A DNA stretch of 64,000 bases, taken from CAVWXT01 sp963759115. Lineage in GTDB: Bacteria > Planctomycetota > Planctomycetia > Pirellulales > Thermoguttaceae. The notes beneath the pieces were generated by a model, which did not search any database, had not been told where the DNA came from, and worked only from the letters and a program-made list of their open reading frames with translations. Both the position numbers and the translations under genes were made by a program. This document shows positions 29,864 to 38,628 of the stretch, one piece after another; position 1 is the first letter of the stretch; the number at the start of each line of letters is the position of its first letter. Location of the stretch: NCBI GenBank assembly GCA_963759115.1, contig CAVWXT010000006.1, positions 1,302,001 to 1,366,000 on the forward strand. The letters are read 5' to 3'.

Positions 29864-30433
29864 ATGCCAGAAAGCCGATCATTGATTCCCTCAGAACGGA
29901 TCGAACGGTCGATTCTGCTCATTCGTGGTCAGAAAGTCATGCTGGACAGCGACTTAGCATCGTTGTACGAAGTCGAGACGAAGCGACTTGTCGAAGCCGT
30001 AAAACGCAATATCGAGCGATTCCCCGAGGACTTCATGTTCCAGCTTACGTGGGAGGAAGCGGGAATCTTGAGGTCGCATTTTGCGACTTCAAGTCCGCAC
30101 GATACGGAACCTTTAAGGTCGCAAAATGCGACCTTAAAGCGAGGGAAGCATCTCAAGTACCGCCCCTATGCCTTCACCGAACAGGGCGTGGCCATGCTCT
30201 CCAGCGTGCTGCGGAGTCCGCGGGCCGTGGCGGTGAACATCGAGATCATGCGGGCGTTTGTGCGGCTGCGGCAGATGCTCCTCTCCCATGCCGATCTGGC
30301 ACGAAAACTGGACGCCTTGGAGAAGAGGTACGACTCACAGTTCAAGGTTGTCTTCGACGCCCTGCGGCAATTGATGCAGCCGCCGCCCGCCAAACCTAAA
30401 CGCTCCATCGGATTCCGCGACAGCAACGAATAA
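29864..30433 (+). CDS. ORF6N domain protein (KilA-N-like DNA-binding)
   Basis: The ORF6N domain (about residues 8-90) reads IERSILLIRGQKVMLDSDLA, SLYEVETKRLVEAVKRNIER and FPEDFMFQLTWEEA, then RPYAFTEQGVAMLSSVLRSP. Between them lie two copies of a peptide like LRSQNATLKR, each encoded by a near-perfect palindrome. A C-terminal helical part follows (KLDALEKRYDSQFKVVFDAL). ORF6N proteins come from phages and other mobile DNA and bind DNA. AAGGAAA supports the ATG at 29,864. It is inserted between the BatA-like gene and the VWA gene, and its frame is intact. Confidence 0.88.
   Translation: MPESRSLIPSERIERSILLIRGQKVMLDSDLASLYEVETKRLVEAVKRNIERFPEDFMFQLTWEEAGILRSHFATSSPHDTEPLRSQNATLKRGKHLKYRPYAFTEQGVAMLSSVLRSPRAVAVNIEIMRAFVRLRQMLLSHADLARKLDALEKRYDSQFKVVFDALRQLMQPPPAKPKRSIGFRDSNE
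30067..30139. repeat. two palindromes inside the ORF6N gene
   Basis: CTTGAGGTCGCA-TTT-TGCGACTTCAAG (30,067-30,093; one mismatch) and CTTTAAGGTCGCA-AAA-TGCGACCTTAAAG (30,111-30,139; perfect, 13-base arms) share their core with the palindromes upstream of the gene. They code for ILRSHFATSS and LRSQNATLKR. Confidence 0.9.
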
Positions 30434-30523
30434 TTCAGCGGGGGCAAGACCGCCCATCACTCATTTCTGACCCCAATCCCAAAACCCTGAGCCCTGAACT
30501 CTGACCTCTGCCCCCTGATTCCC

Positions 30524-32787
30524 ATGTTCCGCCTTTCCTACTATCCCGTCTTCGACAGCTACTTGCTCGTAGCGACCGTTGGGCTGTTGCTGCTGGGATT
30601 GATGTGGTTTGGGCCAAGCCGGGAGAAGACGCAACACAGGCATCGGCTGACGCTCGTCTTGCTGCGCGTCGCGGTCATCGTGCTGGTGATGCTGGCCATG
30701 CTGCGGCCGACGCTGATCTACACGCAAACCAAGAAGGAGGCGGCCACCTTCGTCGTGATGATCGACGCGACGCGGAGCATGTCGGTGCCGGACGACGTGG
30801 GCAACAAGACCCGCTGGGAGGCCCTGCGCGGCGCGGTCGCCGATGCCGCGCCCGCCTTGGCCAGACTCCAGCAGGATTTTGAGTTGAAGGCGTACACCTT
30901 CGATTCCGAAATCCATGAGGTCGGCTCAGAGAGAGGCAAGATCCGGCTGCCCGACAAGCCCGAGGGACAGCAGACGGCGATCGGGGCCTCCTTGGACGAC
31001 GTGCTGGGGCGCGAGGCGGGAAAACGGCTGCTGGCAGTGGTTCTGTTGACCGACGGGCGCAGCGGGCCTACGCCCCCCGCGATCTGCCCCCGCAAACGGC
31101 CGCCGCCCGGCTCAAGCACCTCGGCTATCCGCTGTTCACGTTCCCCTTCGGCCAGTCGCGCGGGCTGGGCGAGGCCCGCGACGTGGCCGTGACCAACCTG
31201 GTGGTCAACCCCAGCGTGTTCGTCAAGAACGATCTCGCCATCAGCGGCGACGTCCGCGTCGACGGCTACGTCAACGTCGACATTCCCGTCCGCGTGCTCT
31301 TCGAGACCGCGCCGGGGAAGATGGAAGAAGTCGCCCGGCAAACGATCAGGGCCACGGCCGACGGCCAACTCCTGCCGATCAAACTGAGCTACGTCCCGCA
31401 AGTCCCCGGCCAGTACAAGCTCACGCTGGAGGCCGACGAGCAGCCCGGCGAATTGGTGACCACGAACAATCGCTTGAGCACCTTCGTCAACGTGCTCAAG
31501 GGCGGGCTGAAGGTGCTGTATCTGGAAGGGTCGCTGCGGGGGGGCGAAATTGCCGCCCTCCGCCGCGCGCTCGATCTCCTCGCCCGACATCAAGGTCCGC
31601 TACGAGCGGATCAATCCCCTCGCGCCGAACGGCGGCCCGCCGACTTCGCCGATTGCTTCAAGCCCGGCAAGTACGACGTCTACATGCTGGGCGACGTCGA
31701 CTCGACCGTCTTCCGCGGCGACGAACTGGCCGACCTGGCGCAGTGTGTCAACCAGGGGGCGGGCCTGATCATGCTCGGCGGCTTTCAGAGCTTCGGCCCC
31801 GGCGGCTACGGCGCCACGCCGCTGGCCAAGGTGCTGCCGGTGGGCATGGACCGGCTGGAACGGCAGCAGCCCGATGAGCCGCTGCGCGAGCAATTGCATT
31901 GGCCCGGTCCGCTGAAGATGCAGCCCACGCCGTTGGGCCTGCGGCACTTCGCCCTGATGCTGGCCGCCACCCCGCAGGAAAACGCCGCCTTATGGGCGAA
32001 GCTTCCGCCGCTGGACGGGGCCAACAAGTTCCAGCCCGACAAACTATCGGCCGGGGCCGAGGTCTTGGCCGACGCCGGACCGGATAAGCCCTTGCTGGTG
32101 GACCAACTCGTCGGCAGCGGCCGGGCGATGGCCTTCGCCGGCGACAGCACCCGGCACTGGTCCATGCAAGGATATGACCTGGCCCACAAGCGATTCTGGC
32201 GGCAAATCATGCTTTGGCTGGCCCGTAAGGACGAGGCCCAGGAAGGCAAGGTGTGGGTGCGGGTCGGGCAGCGTCGCATCGCGCCGGCCGAGCGGGTGGA
32301 ATTCACCGTGGGCGCCAATACGGCTGCGAACGAGCCGGTCGCCGACGCCAGTTTCAAAGCGGAGATCGTCTTGCCCGACGGCGCCCGTCGCCCCCTGCCG
32401 CTGGCGCGTCAGGGCGAGCAGATGACCGGCTCGTTCCGCGACACCCAGACCGCCGGCGACTATGCCGTCGAAGTCACGGCGACCCAGAAGGACCAGCCCT
32501 TGGGCTCGGCGCGGGCGAGGTTCCTGGTCTTTCAGCAGGACCTCGAGCTGGACAATGCGGCGGCCGACGCGGCCACGCTGGAGAGTCTGGCGGCCATGAC
32601 CGGCGGCCAATCGCTCGCCCCGGAACAGTTGCCCGATCTCGTCAAACGCCTGGCCGAAGACACCAAACACCTCGAAGTGCAGCGCGAGACCAAGAAGACC
32701 TTTTGGGACACCTGGTTGTTCTTCCTCACGCTGGTCAGCCTGCTGGGGATGGAGTGGTATCTGAGGAAACGTTGGGGGTTGGTGTAG
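30524..32787 (+). CDS. VWA-domain / glutamine amidotransferase-like membrane protein, frameshifted
   Basis: Two N-terminal membrane helices (YLLVATVGLLLLGLMWFG, VAVIVLVMLAMLRPTLIY) precede a vWA domain with the MIDAS-like VVMIDATRSMSVPDD and VVLLTDG. A CARDB-like domain (NNRLSTFVNVLKGGLKVLYL) is followed by a class I glutamine-amidotransferase-like fold (DVYMLGDVDSTVFRGDELAD, AGLIMLGGFQSFGPGGYG). A C-terminal helix ends the protein. Frames break near 31,065 (missing base in GACGGGCGCAGCGG), 31,573 and 31,637. It closes the moxR cluster; upstream partners presumably act with it at the membrane. Confidence 0.88.
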
Positions 32788-32828
32788 GGAACGAGGGGCC
32801 GCCGCGTTTTGAACGAGAGCCGCTGAAA

Positions 32829-33539
32829 TCACCTGTCCGAAGAACCCTTGGGTAGAGCGGCGCTATCGTCGGTAGTGCGTCGACCGGCGTGTTCTGAATG
32901 TAGGTACTCAAACACCTGCTGATTCGGATCTGTCGTTCCAGGGTAATGTTCTACCCTTCTTTGAGCCCAGATGACGCAAAACGGTGCGCCTTTCCCGTCA
33001 GACTTCATCTCGACCAGCTTGGCTGGATCCGCCTCGAAATCAATTTCCACGCGATTGCGCAGATCATCCCAGGGCGTCCAGGGCGCTTCGCCACGTTGTT
33101 CGAGCACCAGATAGGTTTCATGCAGTTCGTCCCAATTGCGGGGCCACATCCCGTCGTTCATCCGCAGATGCTCGATAACCAACCGCGCGGCCGAGGCAGA
33201 GCCGTAGATATCCCTGAGGCGGTCATTGATCGCAAAGTAAGAGCTAACGAACATCGCCAGAACGGCGATCGACGCGAGGCAATTCATACCGGCGATCAAT
33301 ATCGCACGAAGCTCCCTTCGCGAGCACACGAGGCCGGCCAACGAGAACGGAATGCCGACAATCGCTGCTATGAATGCGACGATAGCCGCAACGGCATACA
33401 GGCTCCCAAGATACTCATGCCCCTGCTCCCACCAATCGGCAGTTACTCCGAGACCCAGAATAACAGCCGTGGCAGCAATCAGGACGAGCAGCAGGATCGT
33501 GTTTGTTCGCTTGAATTTTGGGGGTGATGCAAGTTCCAT
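32829..33539 (-). CDS. hypothetical membrane protein, 236 aa
   Basis: Three hydrophobic segments (about residues 13-32, 45-70 and 80-103) are followed by a soluble C-terminal half with RLVIEHLRMNDGMWPRNWDE and VEIDFEADPAKLVEM. That half resembles small planctomycete proteins with a pilin-like or DUF-type tail, but I cannot name a family. The frame is intact. It converges with the VWA gene, about 40 bases apart. Confidence 0.65.
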   Translation of the reverse strand: MELASPPKFKRTNTILLLVLIAATAVILGLGVTADWWEQGHEYLGSLYAVAAIVAFIAAIVGIPFSLAGLVCSRRELRAILIAGMNCLASIAVLAMFVSSYFAINDRLRDIYGSASAARLVIEHLRMNDGMWPRNWDELHETYLVLEQRGEAPWTPWDDLRNRVEIDFEADPAKLVEMKSDGKGAPFCVIWAQRRVEHYPGTTDPNQQVFEYLHSEHAGRRTTDDSAALPKGSSDR

Positions 33540-33730
33540 CCCGTGCCTCGAAAGTTGAGGGTACCCTGGGAGGTTGCCGAGTGGGGCCTTCCAGCCATTC
33601 CCCCGTTACGATTGTACAACCGTACGGCATCGGCGAGAAGCAAGACGTCGGTGGGATGGGACACTTGAAAACGCATGCCCACGACGAACTCTGCCATCGC
33701 CGCCGGCCCGACGCCAGGGGACAGCCCCGA

Positions 33731-33758
33731 TTGACTCCCCCCGCCCAGTGACTACACT
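33731..33758 (+). promoter_or_regulatory. candidate sigma-70 promoter for KDPG aldolase gene
   Basis: TTGACT (33,731-33,736) and TACACT (33,753-33,758) are 16 bases apart, about 57 bases upstream of the aldolase ATG. The call is a visual match to consensus only. Confidence 0.45.
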
Positions 33759-33814
33759 AATGGTTTAATGCCGCTTGACTGTTGTCGCCGCTCCAGCACA
33801 AGAGAGAGAAAGCC

Positions 33815-34465
33815 ATGCCAGACGCCCGCGTCTTCGAAACGATCGCCAAGTGCGGGATTGTGCCCGTCATCGCCATCGACTCCGCCGACTCCGCCATCCC
33901 GTTGGCCGAAGCGCTTGTGGAAGGCGGCCTGCCACTGGTGGAAATCACCTTCCGCACGGCGGCCGCCGCCGAGACCATCGAGAGAATCTGCTGGAACGTG
34001 CCCAGTGTGCTCGTCGGCGCCGGCACCGTGGTCACGGCCGACAGTCTCCGCGCGGCCAAGGCCAGCGGCGCCAAGTTCGGGGTGGCCCCCGGACTCAACA
34101 GCGACATCGTGACGGACGCCAAGCGGGCGAGCCTGCCCTTCGTGCCCGGCGTGTGTACGCCCAGCGACATCGAACGGGCCCTGGCGCTGGACTGCCGCCT
34201 GCTGAAGTTTTTCCCGGCCGAGGCGAGCGGCGGCGTCGAAATGCTCAAGGCGCTGGCAGCGCCGTACGCTCACTTGGGCGTGCGATTTGTTCCCACCGGG
34301 GGTGTGAACCTCGACAACCTTGCCGCGTATCTGGCCATCGACTCCGTGGCCGCCGTGGGCGGCACCTGGATCGCCAAGAAAGAAGACCTGGCAGCCGGCA
34401 ACTGGGCCGAAATCCGCGACCGCTGCAAGAAAGCCGTCGACGTCGTGGCCCAAGTCCGCGGCTAG
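33815..34465 (+). CDS. eda: KDPG/KHG aldolase
   Basis: This 216-residue class I aldolase splits 2-keto-3-deoxy-6-phosphogluconate (Entner-Doudoroff) and/or 4-hydroxy-2-oxoglutarate. The catalytic Glu is in LVEITFRTAAA, the Schiff-base Lys in RLLKFFPAEASGG, and the phosphate-binding end in VPTGGVNLDNLAAYLAI. VPGVCTPSDIERAL is also typical. The ATG at 33,815 follows a purine-rich AGAGAGAAAG stretch. The frame is intact. No other sugar-acid gene is close, so which substrate dominates is open. Confidence 0.92.
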   Translation: MPDARVFETIAKCGIVPVIAIDSADSAIPLAEALVEGGLPLVEITFRTAAAAETIERICWNVPSVLVGAGTVVTADSLRAAKASGAKFGVAPGLNSDIVTDAKRASLPFVPGVCTPSDIERALALDCRLLKFFPAEASGGVEMLKALAAPYAHLGVRFVPTGGVNLDNLAAYLAIDSVAAVGGTWIAKKEDLAAGNWAEIRDRCKKAVDVVAQVRG

Positions 34466-34499
34466 AACGTGTTTGCAAAGCCAACCTTCTTGGTCCCCT

Positions 34500-34620
34500 C
34501 TCCCGACCAACCTTCGGTCGGTGCCCGGAGAGGGTTAGGGTGAGGGCAGGCGGCGATGAGACCCCGATACATTGCCGTGAAACCCATGTCGCCCTCACCC
34601 CCGGCCCGTCTCCCAAAGGT
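34500..34620. repeat. interspersed GAGGGTTAGGGTGAGGG-type repeat
   Basis: GGAGAGGGTTAGGGTGAGGG and its approximate reverse (CGCCCTCACCCCCGGCCCGT) flank a short middle, and a small hairpin CCGACCAACCTTCGGTCGG lies at the left. It looks like a palindromic spacer repeat after the aldolase gene and is related to the insert in miaA. Confidence 0.6.
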
Positions 34621-34643
34621 GAGCCGTTTGCGTTGGTGGGCAT

Positions 34644-35978
34644 AAGGCAGCCCGCCGGAAATAATCTACCCAGGTTTGGGATGAATTACGAGGCTCCATT
34701 TCGGGAGCAATTTTGAGCGTACGAGACGGGTAGCAATGGGACGGAAATCGCGGGGTGAGAGACGGACGCCGGTCTCGTACACTCGGTCCAGTAGATGTAC
34801 AATCGGAGCCGCCCCGCGCCACGTCATGGTCTTGGCCCATCGCAGAACTGTCTCGATGGATTTCAGCAGCGTGCCGTTCCAGTGGTTTTCCCGAATGCCC
34901 CAACAGCGTTCGATGAGGTTATACTTGCTGTGATACGGCGGGTAGTACGCCAGTTCGAGCATCAGTTGGTGCCGATCCGAGAACTCCACCAAACGCTTCA
35001 TAAACTGCGTTCGCAAACTGGCGGTCTCCGGGCCGTTGTCCAGGTCGATCAACAGCCGACGCACACCGGGATGCGCGGCCTGGCGGTTGCTCCACCACAG
35101 TTCCAGACAATCCGCCACGAAGTCGCTTGTGTCCCGCGAAGTCCCGAAGACCACATTCAGTTGACCGTTGTTGACCTCCAGAATACCGGCCGGCACGAGC
35201 ACGGCGTCGGGATGCATGTCATGGTCGGCAGCACGCACGGACTGCTGGCCGCGGGTCACACCACCACGCGAAAACTCGCCGATCTTCACCTTGGCCTTGG
35301 TGTCGAGCGAGATGCGGAGCGTTTCCCGGTCTTGCGTGGCTTCGGCGTGGACTTGCCGCAGGTGGTCGAAGATGGCGTCGGTTTCGGGAAGTTTTTTTGA
35401 GGCTTGGTCTTGCGGACGCGCCGCAGCCGATAGCCCAAGCGATTCAAGATGTCGTACACGGTGCGTTCGGCCGGCACATGCCGATCCTTCTCCGCAGTGT
35501 TGGCCGCCAATCGCTCGCGCACCGCCTTGGCGGTCATCCGCGTAGAGGCCAGCGGCGTTGGGAACTTCGGATCGGCTTGGCTGTGCGAATCGACTAGCGC
35601 GTGGATTTCCCGTACCAGTTCCGGTTGTTGCGCTTCGGTCCTGCGCCGGCCGCGAGTCGAAAAACCGTCCACGCAACGAATCCCGGTGCGAAGTTCGTTC
35701 AGCCCGGTATTGACCGCATCCCGCCCCCAACCGAAGACCTGTTCGGCTCGACGCGGATTACCCCGGCAATACTTGATTGCCGTCTCCGCTTGAAACGGCC
35801 GCCGCCGAAATCCCGTCAGTTTCCGGGCGGCTGACCTGATCGTCTCTCGCACCGATTCTGTCAATTCTGCCAGCATCGTCTCGTCCCTGAGACACAAAGC
35901 CCGCAATTTCTCCCCCGAAAAGATGCCTTCTACCAAAACCGCCCATTCTACGGTAGATCATTTTCTGCGGGCTGCCTT
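34644..35978 (-). mobile_element. ISAzo13-type insertion sequence, copy 1
   Basis: Inverted ends of 27 bases lie at 34,644-34,670 (AAGGCAGCCCGC...ATCTACC) and 35,952-35,978, with about four mismatches. A second, outer inverted pair (GAGCCGTTTGCGTTG at 34,621-34,635, and its near complement at 35,984-35,998) lies just outside, so the true tips may be further out. A TA is present at both inner borders, but no longer target duplication is clear. The transposase fills the element. It sits between the KDPG aldolase gene and a tRNA gene. Confidence 0.8.
34666..35936 (-). CDS. ISAzo13-type transposase, needs -1 frameshift
   Basis: The N-terminal half (ETIRSAARKLTGFRRRPFQA, QVFGWGRDAVNTGLNELRTG, ERTVYDILNRLGYRLRRVRK) and the DDE half (LRISLDTKAKVKIGEFSRGG, RRLLIDLDNGPET, ELAYYPPYHSKYNLIERCWG) lie in two frames. 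The join is at Gln-Lys-Asn read as CAA AAA AAC; slipping back one base on A-AAA-AAC gives TCA AAA AAA CTT and enters the second half. A-AAA-AAC is a classic -1 slippery heptamer. Together the halves make about 420 residues, full length for the family. Confidence 0.85.
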
Positions 35979-36210
35979 ACGCACAACGCAAGCGGCTCCG
36001 GGAACTCAGGTTAGGGCTTGGCAGGGCGGAAAGTGGTGGTAAAATTGACCGCAGACATTGCGAGTCGCCTCCCGGGAGAGAGAATTAATTGGACTACTAC
36101 TCGACGCCTTGCCGGGCGTCAATCGGGATGTCGGTGGTGAAGGCCGACGGTTTTCAATGTGTTTCGCCCGGTGGCACAAGTCCCCAAGGGACAATAACTT
36201 GCGATGTTTC

Positions 36211-36284
36211 GGGCGGCTAGCTCAGTTGGTTAGAGCGCCATCCTCACACGGTGGAAGTCGCTGGTTCGAGTCCAGTGCCGCCCA
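36211..36284 (+). tRNA. tRNA-Val (anticodon CAC)
   Basis: The acceptor arm GGGCGGC pairs with GCCGCCC, and the D arm GCTC pairs with GAGC. The anticodon stem CCATC/GGTGG holds the loop CTCACAC with anticodon CAC. The T arm GCTGG/CCAGT holds TTCGAGT, and the discriminator is A. CCA is not encoded. It lies at the border between GC-rich core and the accessory region and could be an integration site; no copy of its 3' end is visible elsewhere in the window. Confidence 0.95.
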
Positions 36285-36290
36285 CAACGC

Positions 36291-36325
36291 AAAGCCTTTC
36301 GCAGCAACGAGTTGCGGAAGGCTTT
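36291..36325 (+). terminator. hairpin terminator after tRNA-Val
   Basis: AAAGCCTTTCGCA (36,291-36,303) pairs with TGCGGAAGGCTTT (36,313-36,325) with one G-U pair and is followed by CTTCTTTG. It directly follows the tRNA gene. Confidence 0.7.
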
Positions 36326-36602
36326 CTTCTTTGATTTCATGTAAACCGGCTCATTGTAAACGGTCTTGTAAACGAATGGTCGAGATCTCAGAAAGTTCGG
36401 GTGGCCGTCGCCCTCAATGGGCAGCCACTCGTCGTAGAGCCCCTCGGTTACATGCATCTCACGCAAGCCCCTGCCCGGCCATTGAGCGACGGGAAATAAC
36501 TGCCTTGCTGCTGGCCTAGCCAATCGACCGAGACCGAGGTCGAACTGGCCGCAAAAGAACCGCAGGTCAGTGCCACATAGCGGAGCAGTGAAGATACGAT
36601 CA
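36326..36602. other. no gene seen
   Basis: Open frames here on the minus strand run antisense into the tRNA and show no family features. I find no integrase remnant. Confidence 0.4.
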
Positions 36603-37112
36603 TCAATCCCAATTGTCCTTGTCCTCTTCTTCCTCTTCCTCGCCATCGTCTTCGTCGGGGAGGTGCTTGAATCTTGGATGTGCTTCGTCTTCGTCGCTGA
36701 GCGATGGCTCTGGTCTCCCGCTGGGGAATTCCAAGGCATAGAGGCTGCTGATGAGTTGCCGAAGGTAGTCGTGTTTTCCCGTCTCCAGGAGTTCTACGAG
36801 TTTGACCGTGTACTCGCTCTCCCGAGGCGGCACAAGTTGCTTGCTTAGACTGAAAGTGATCAGCCGCTCATTCCAGAGGTGATTGACGGTCGTTACCCCG
36901 AAGAACCAAGCGATAGCTTCCAGTCTTGCCCTGCTCTCCTTGTGAATCTGCCGGATACCCTTCCTGCACAGCCTGCGATACCATCTCGGTCGAATTCCGT
37001 TAAGGTCTGCTTCGAGATCGCTTTTGCCACCTTCGTTGGCGTAAGCCCCATCAAGAGCGTCAGTTTTCTCAGATTGTCTCGAAAGACCCAGGCTTGGCCA
37101 CGTTTCAGCCAT
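36603..37112 (-). CDS. hypothetical protein with acidic tail, 169 aa
   Basis: The basic middle part (GIRPRWYRRLCRKGIRQIHKE, taken in pieces near residues 40-60) and the segment VNHLWNERLITFSLSKQ suggest a nucleic-acid or protein binding role. The last 20 residues are almost all Asp/Glu. The family is unknown. It is divergent from the structured RNA and ParB-like gene, and the A/T-rich palindrome at 37,168-37,201 lies in the shared upstream region, so it may be regulated from there. No strong ribosome binding site precedes the ATG. Confidence 0.5.
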   Translation of the reverse strand: MAETWPSLGLSRQSEKTDALDGAYANEGGKSDLEADLNGIRPRWYRRLCRKGIRQIHKESRARLEAIAWFFGVTTVNHLWNERLITFSLSKQLVPPRESEYTVKLVELLETGKHDYLRQLISSLYALEFPSGRPEPSLSDEDEAHPRFKHLPDEDDGEEEEEEDKDNWD

Positions 37113-37167
37113 GGATGCTACCCGTCTACACGTCGAATTCAGTGTTGATATTGGTACACTACGACCG

Positions 37168-37201
37168 AAATATGAATTTATTGTAATAAAGGTTCATATT
37201 T
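37168..37201. promoter_or_regulatory. nested A/T-rich palindrome, likely operator
   Basis: AAATATGAA (37,168-37,176) and TTCATATTT (37,193-37,201) enclose TTTATT-GT-AATAAA, so almost the whole 34 bases are a nested palindrome. It lies between divergent transcription units. There is no long T-run typical of a terminator, and the context suits a repressor site. Confidence 0.55.
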
Positions 37202-37202
37202 G

Positions 37203-37447
37203 GGGCTAGAGTGGAAGGGCATGTGGCTGCCAAGTCACGTGCCCCCTGGCTAAAGACCCGACGCATTCTGCGTTTGGGCATTGCTCCGGTGCCTTCTGCA
37301 CCGGGACGAAGAGTCTCGTAGCTGCCCGCAAATGCGGGTGGCAGCGGTGGGGCATTGGCCCGAGCCGCTTCTTATGCCCCTGGCGCACTCAGCGTCAGGA
37401 TGAGAGAGGACAATTTGACAACCACCCAAGCCTTGGGTGGTTTTTTT
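37203..37447 (+). ncRNA. candidate structured RNA ending in a terminator
   Basis: About 245 bases contain at least six stems in series. They are GGGCATGTG/CACGTGCCC (37,217/37,236), ACGCA/TGCGT (37,261/37,269), CCGGTGC/GCACCGG (37,286/37,298), GCTGCC/GGCAGC enclosing CCCGC/GCGGG (37,321/37,340), GGGGCAT/ATGCCCC (37,349/37,374) and TGGCGC/GCGTCA (37,381/37,392). The terminator hairpin at 37,420-37,447 follows. There is no credible coding frame. I cannot match it to a known class such as 6S, tmRNA or RNase P. It could be a free RNA or an attenuating leader of the ParB-like gene. Confidence 0.6.
37420..37447 (+). terminator. strong rho-independent terminator
   Basis: AACCACCCAAG pairs with CTTGGGTGGTT over a minimal loop, and the right arm runs directly into seven T residues (37,441-37,447). 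It ends the structured RNA candidate. Confidence 0.85.
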
Positions 37448-37639
37448 GTTGGCTCACACGTCCTGGCACGTTGCCGGGACACGGCGGGCCGAAGTCGCCT
37501 GTCCTTTCTACTCTACGGCGCTTCAACAGCCCGCTGTCTCGCTTCAGGTTTCGCCTGGAGCGTCCCCCTTTCCCGTTGCCGTTGCAGACCGGGTGCGCTG
37601 GGCTGCTGGCGGCAATAACACCCTGCGGAGGTACCTTTT

Positions 37640-38389
37640 ATGCTTCGTGTTCATTGCTTGAACGACGTTCTTCCTCAACACACCTCGCTTGAGATCGAGG
37701 CGCTCAAACAAGACCTGAAGGCCAATGGCCTGAAGGTGCCGGTCATTGTAGACGAAACCGGCGAGATCATCGACGGCCGCCTTCGTGCGGACCTGTGTGA
37801 CAAGTTGAGCCTTCCGTGGCGGCCGACCGCCATGACGGAAGCGGGCTTGACCGCTGACCAGAAGGCAGCGTTGCGTATCAAACTCAACTTCCTGCGGCGC
37901 AACACACCGCCAAATGCCAAGCAGAAGCGGAAGTTCTTGGAGGTAATCCTCAAGGCGGAGACACACTTGTCAAACGGTGCAATAGCCCAGTTGTGCGGCC
38001 TTGATGACAGCACCGTATCCAAGAAACGCAAGAAACTGGTCAATGCCGGTGAAGTGTCAGCGGCCTCTGTTGTCACGGGGGTCGATGGTGTGCCACGCTG
38101 GAAACCCCAACTGACGAAACCAACTTCGATACCGGAGGGTGCCCCCTCGATCAAGCTCGCTACGGTAGACGACTGCTCTACGGCGGACGATGCTGCCACG
38201 CCAGTGCCGGTCGGCTGTCTGGAGTCTTCCACGGTCAGCCTCAAGCTTGTGGAAGCGTTCTTGGCAGAAGACGGCCAGTGGGCATGGCTTGCCCAGGACG
38301 AGCAGGGGAACAACTACATCGTGACGTGCCGACGAGTTGAAGCAGCCACTCACCCTGGTCAGCAAATGTTGGAGCATTTGGCTGGCTAA
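37640..38389 (+). CDS. ParB-like nuclease-domain protein
   Basis: The N-terminal ParB-like domain reads HTSLEIEALKQDLKANGLKV, PVIVDETGEIIDGRLRADLC. A helical DNA-binding part with an HTH (NGAIAQLCGLDDSTVSKKRK) follows near residue 115. The C-terminal 90 residues are unlike ParB. GGAGG precedes the ATG at 37,640. On an accessory element such a protein may serve partitioning or gene regulation. A terminator hairpin follows the stop. Confidence 0.8.
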   Translation: MLRVHCLNDVLPQHTSLEIEALKQDLKANGLKVPVIVDETGEIIDGRLRADLCDKLSLPWRPTAMTEAGLTADQKAALRIKLNFLRRNTPPNAKQKRKFLEVILKAETHLSNGAIAQLCGLDDSTVSKKRKKLVNAGEVSAASVVTGVDGVPRWKPQLTKPTSIPEGAPSIKLATVDDCSTADDAATPVPVGCLESSTVSLKLVEAFLAEDGQWAWLAQDEQGNNYIVTCRRVEAATHPGQQMLEHLAG

Positions 38390-38404
38390 CAACAGAAGGC
38401 GAAC

Positions 38405-38430
38405 GGGGCCTCGGCTGCAACCGAGGCCCC
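38405..38430 (+). terminator. terminator after the ParB-like gene
   Basis: GGGGCCTCGG (38,405-38,414) and CCGAGGCCCC (38,421-38,430) form a perfect 10-bp stem with a six-base loop, followed by GTTTCGTCT. The T-run is short. Confidence 0.7.
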
Positions 38431-38628
38431 GTTTCGTCTGCTCACCCTTGATTTTTCAAGAGTGCCAAGCACGTGGAGAACCGGAAATGGATTCAATAGC
38501 AGATTCAGTTACAGCGATCCAAAGTGCTGCAATCGCAAGCACTTCTGAAATTCCCAGAGACCCGCTGCTTTACGTTTTCAATTTTTTACGTATGATACGT
38601 AGGAGTGGAAGGTGCTCTCACTTTCCGA

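Noticed and set aside
36230..36739. 169-residue minus-strand frame overlapping tRNA-Val
   Set aside because: Its end is the antisense of the tRNA gene, and no integrase or other family feature is seen.
37145..37160. Promoter TTGATA...TACACT before the structured RNA
   Set aside because: The two boxes are only four bases apart, so they cannot act together as -35 and -10.
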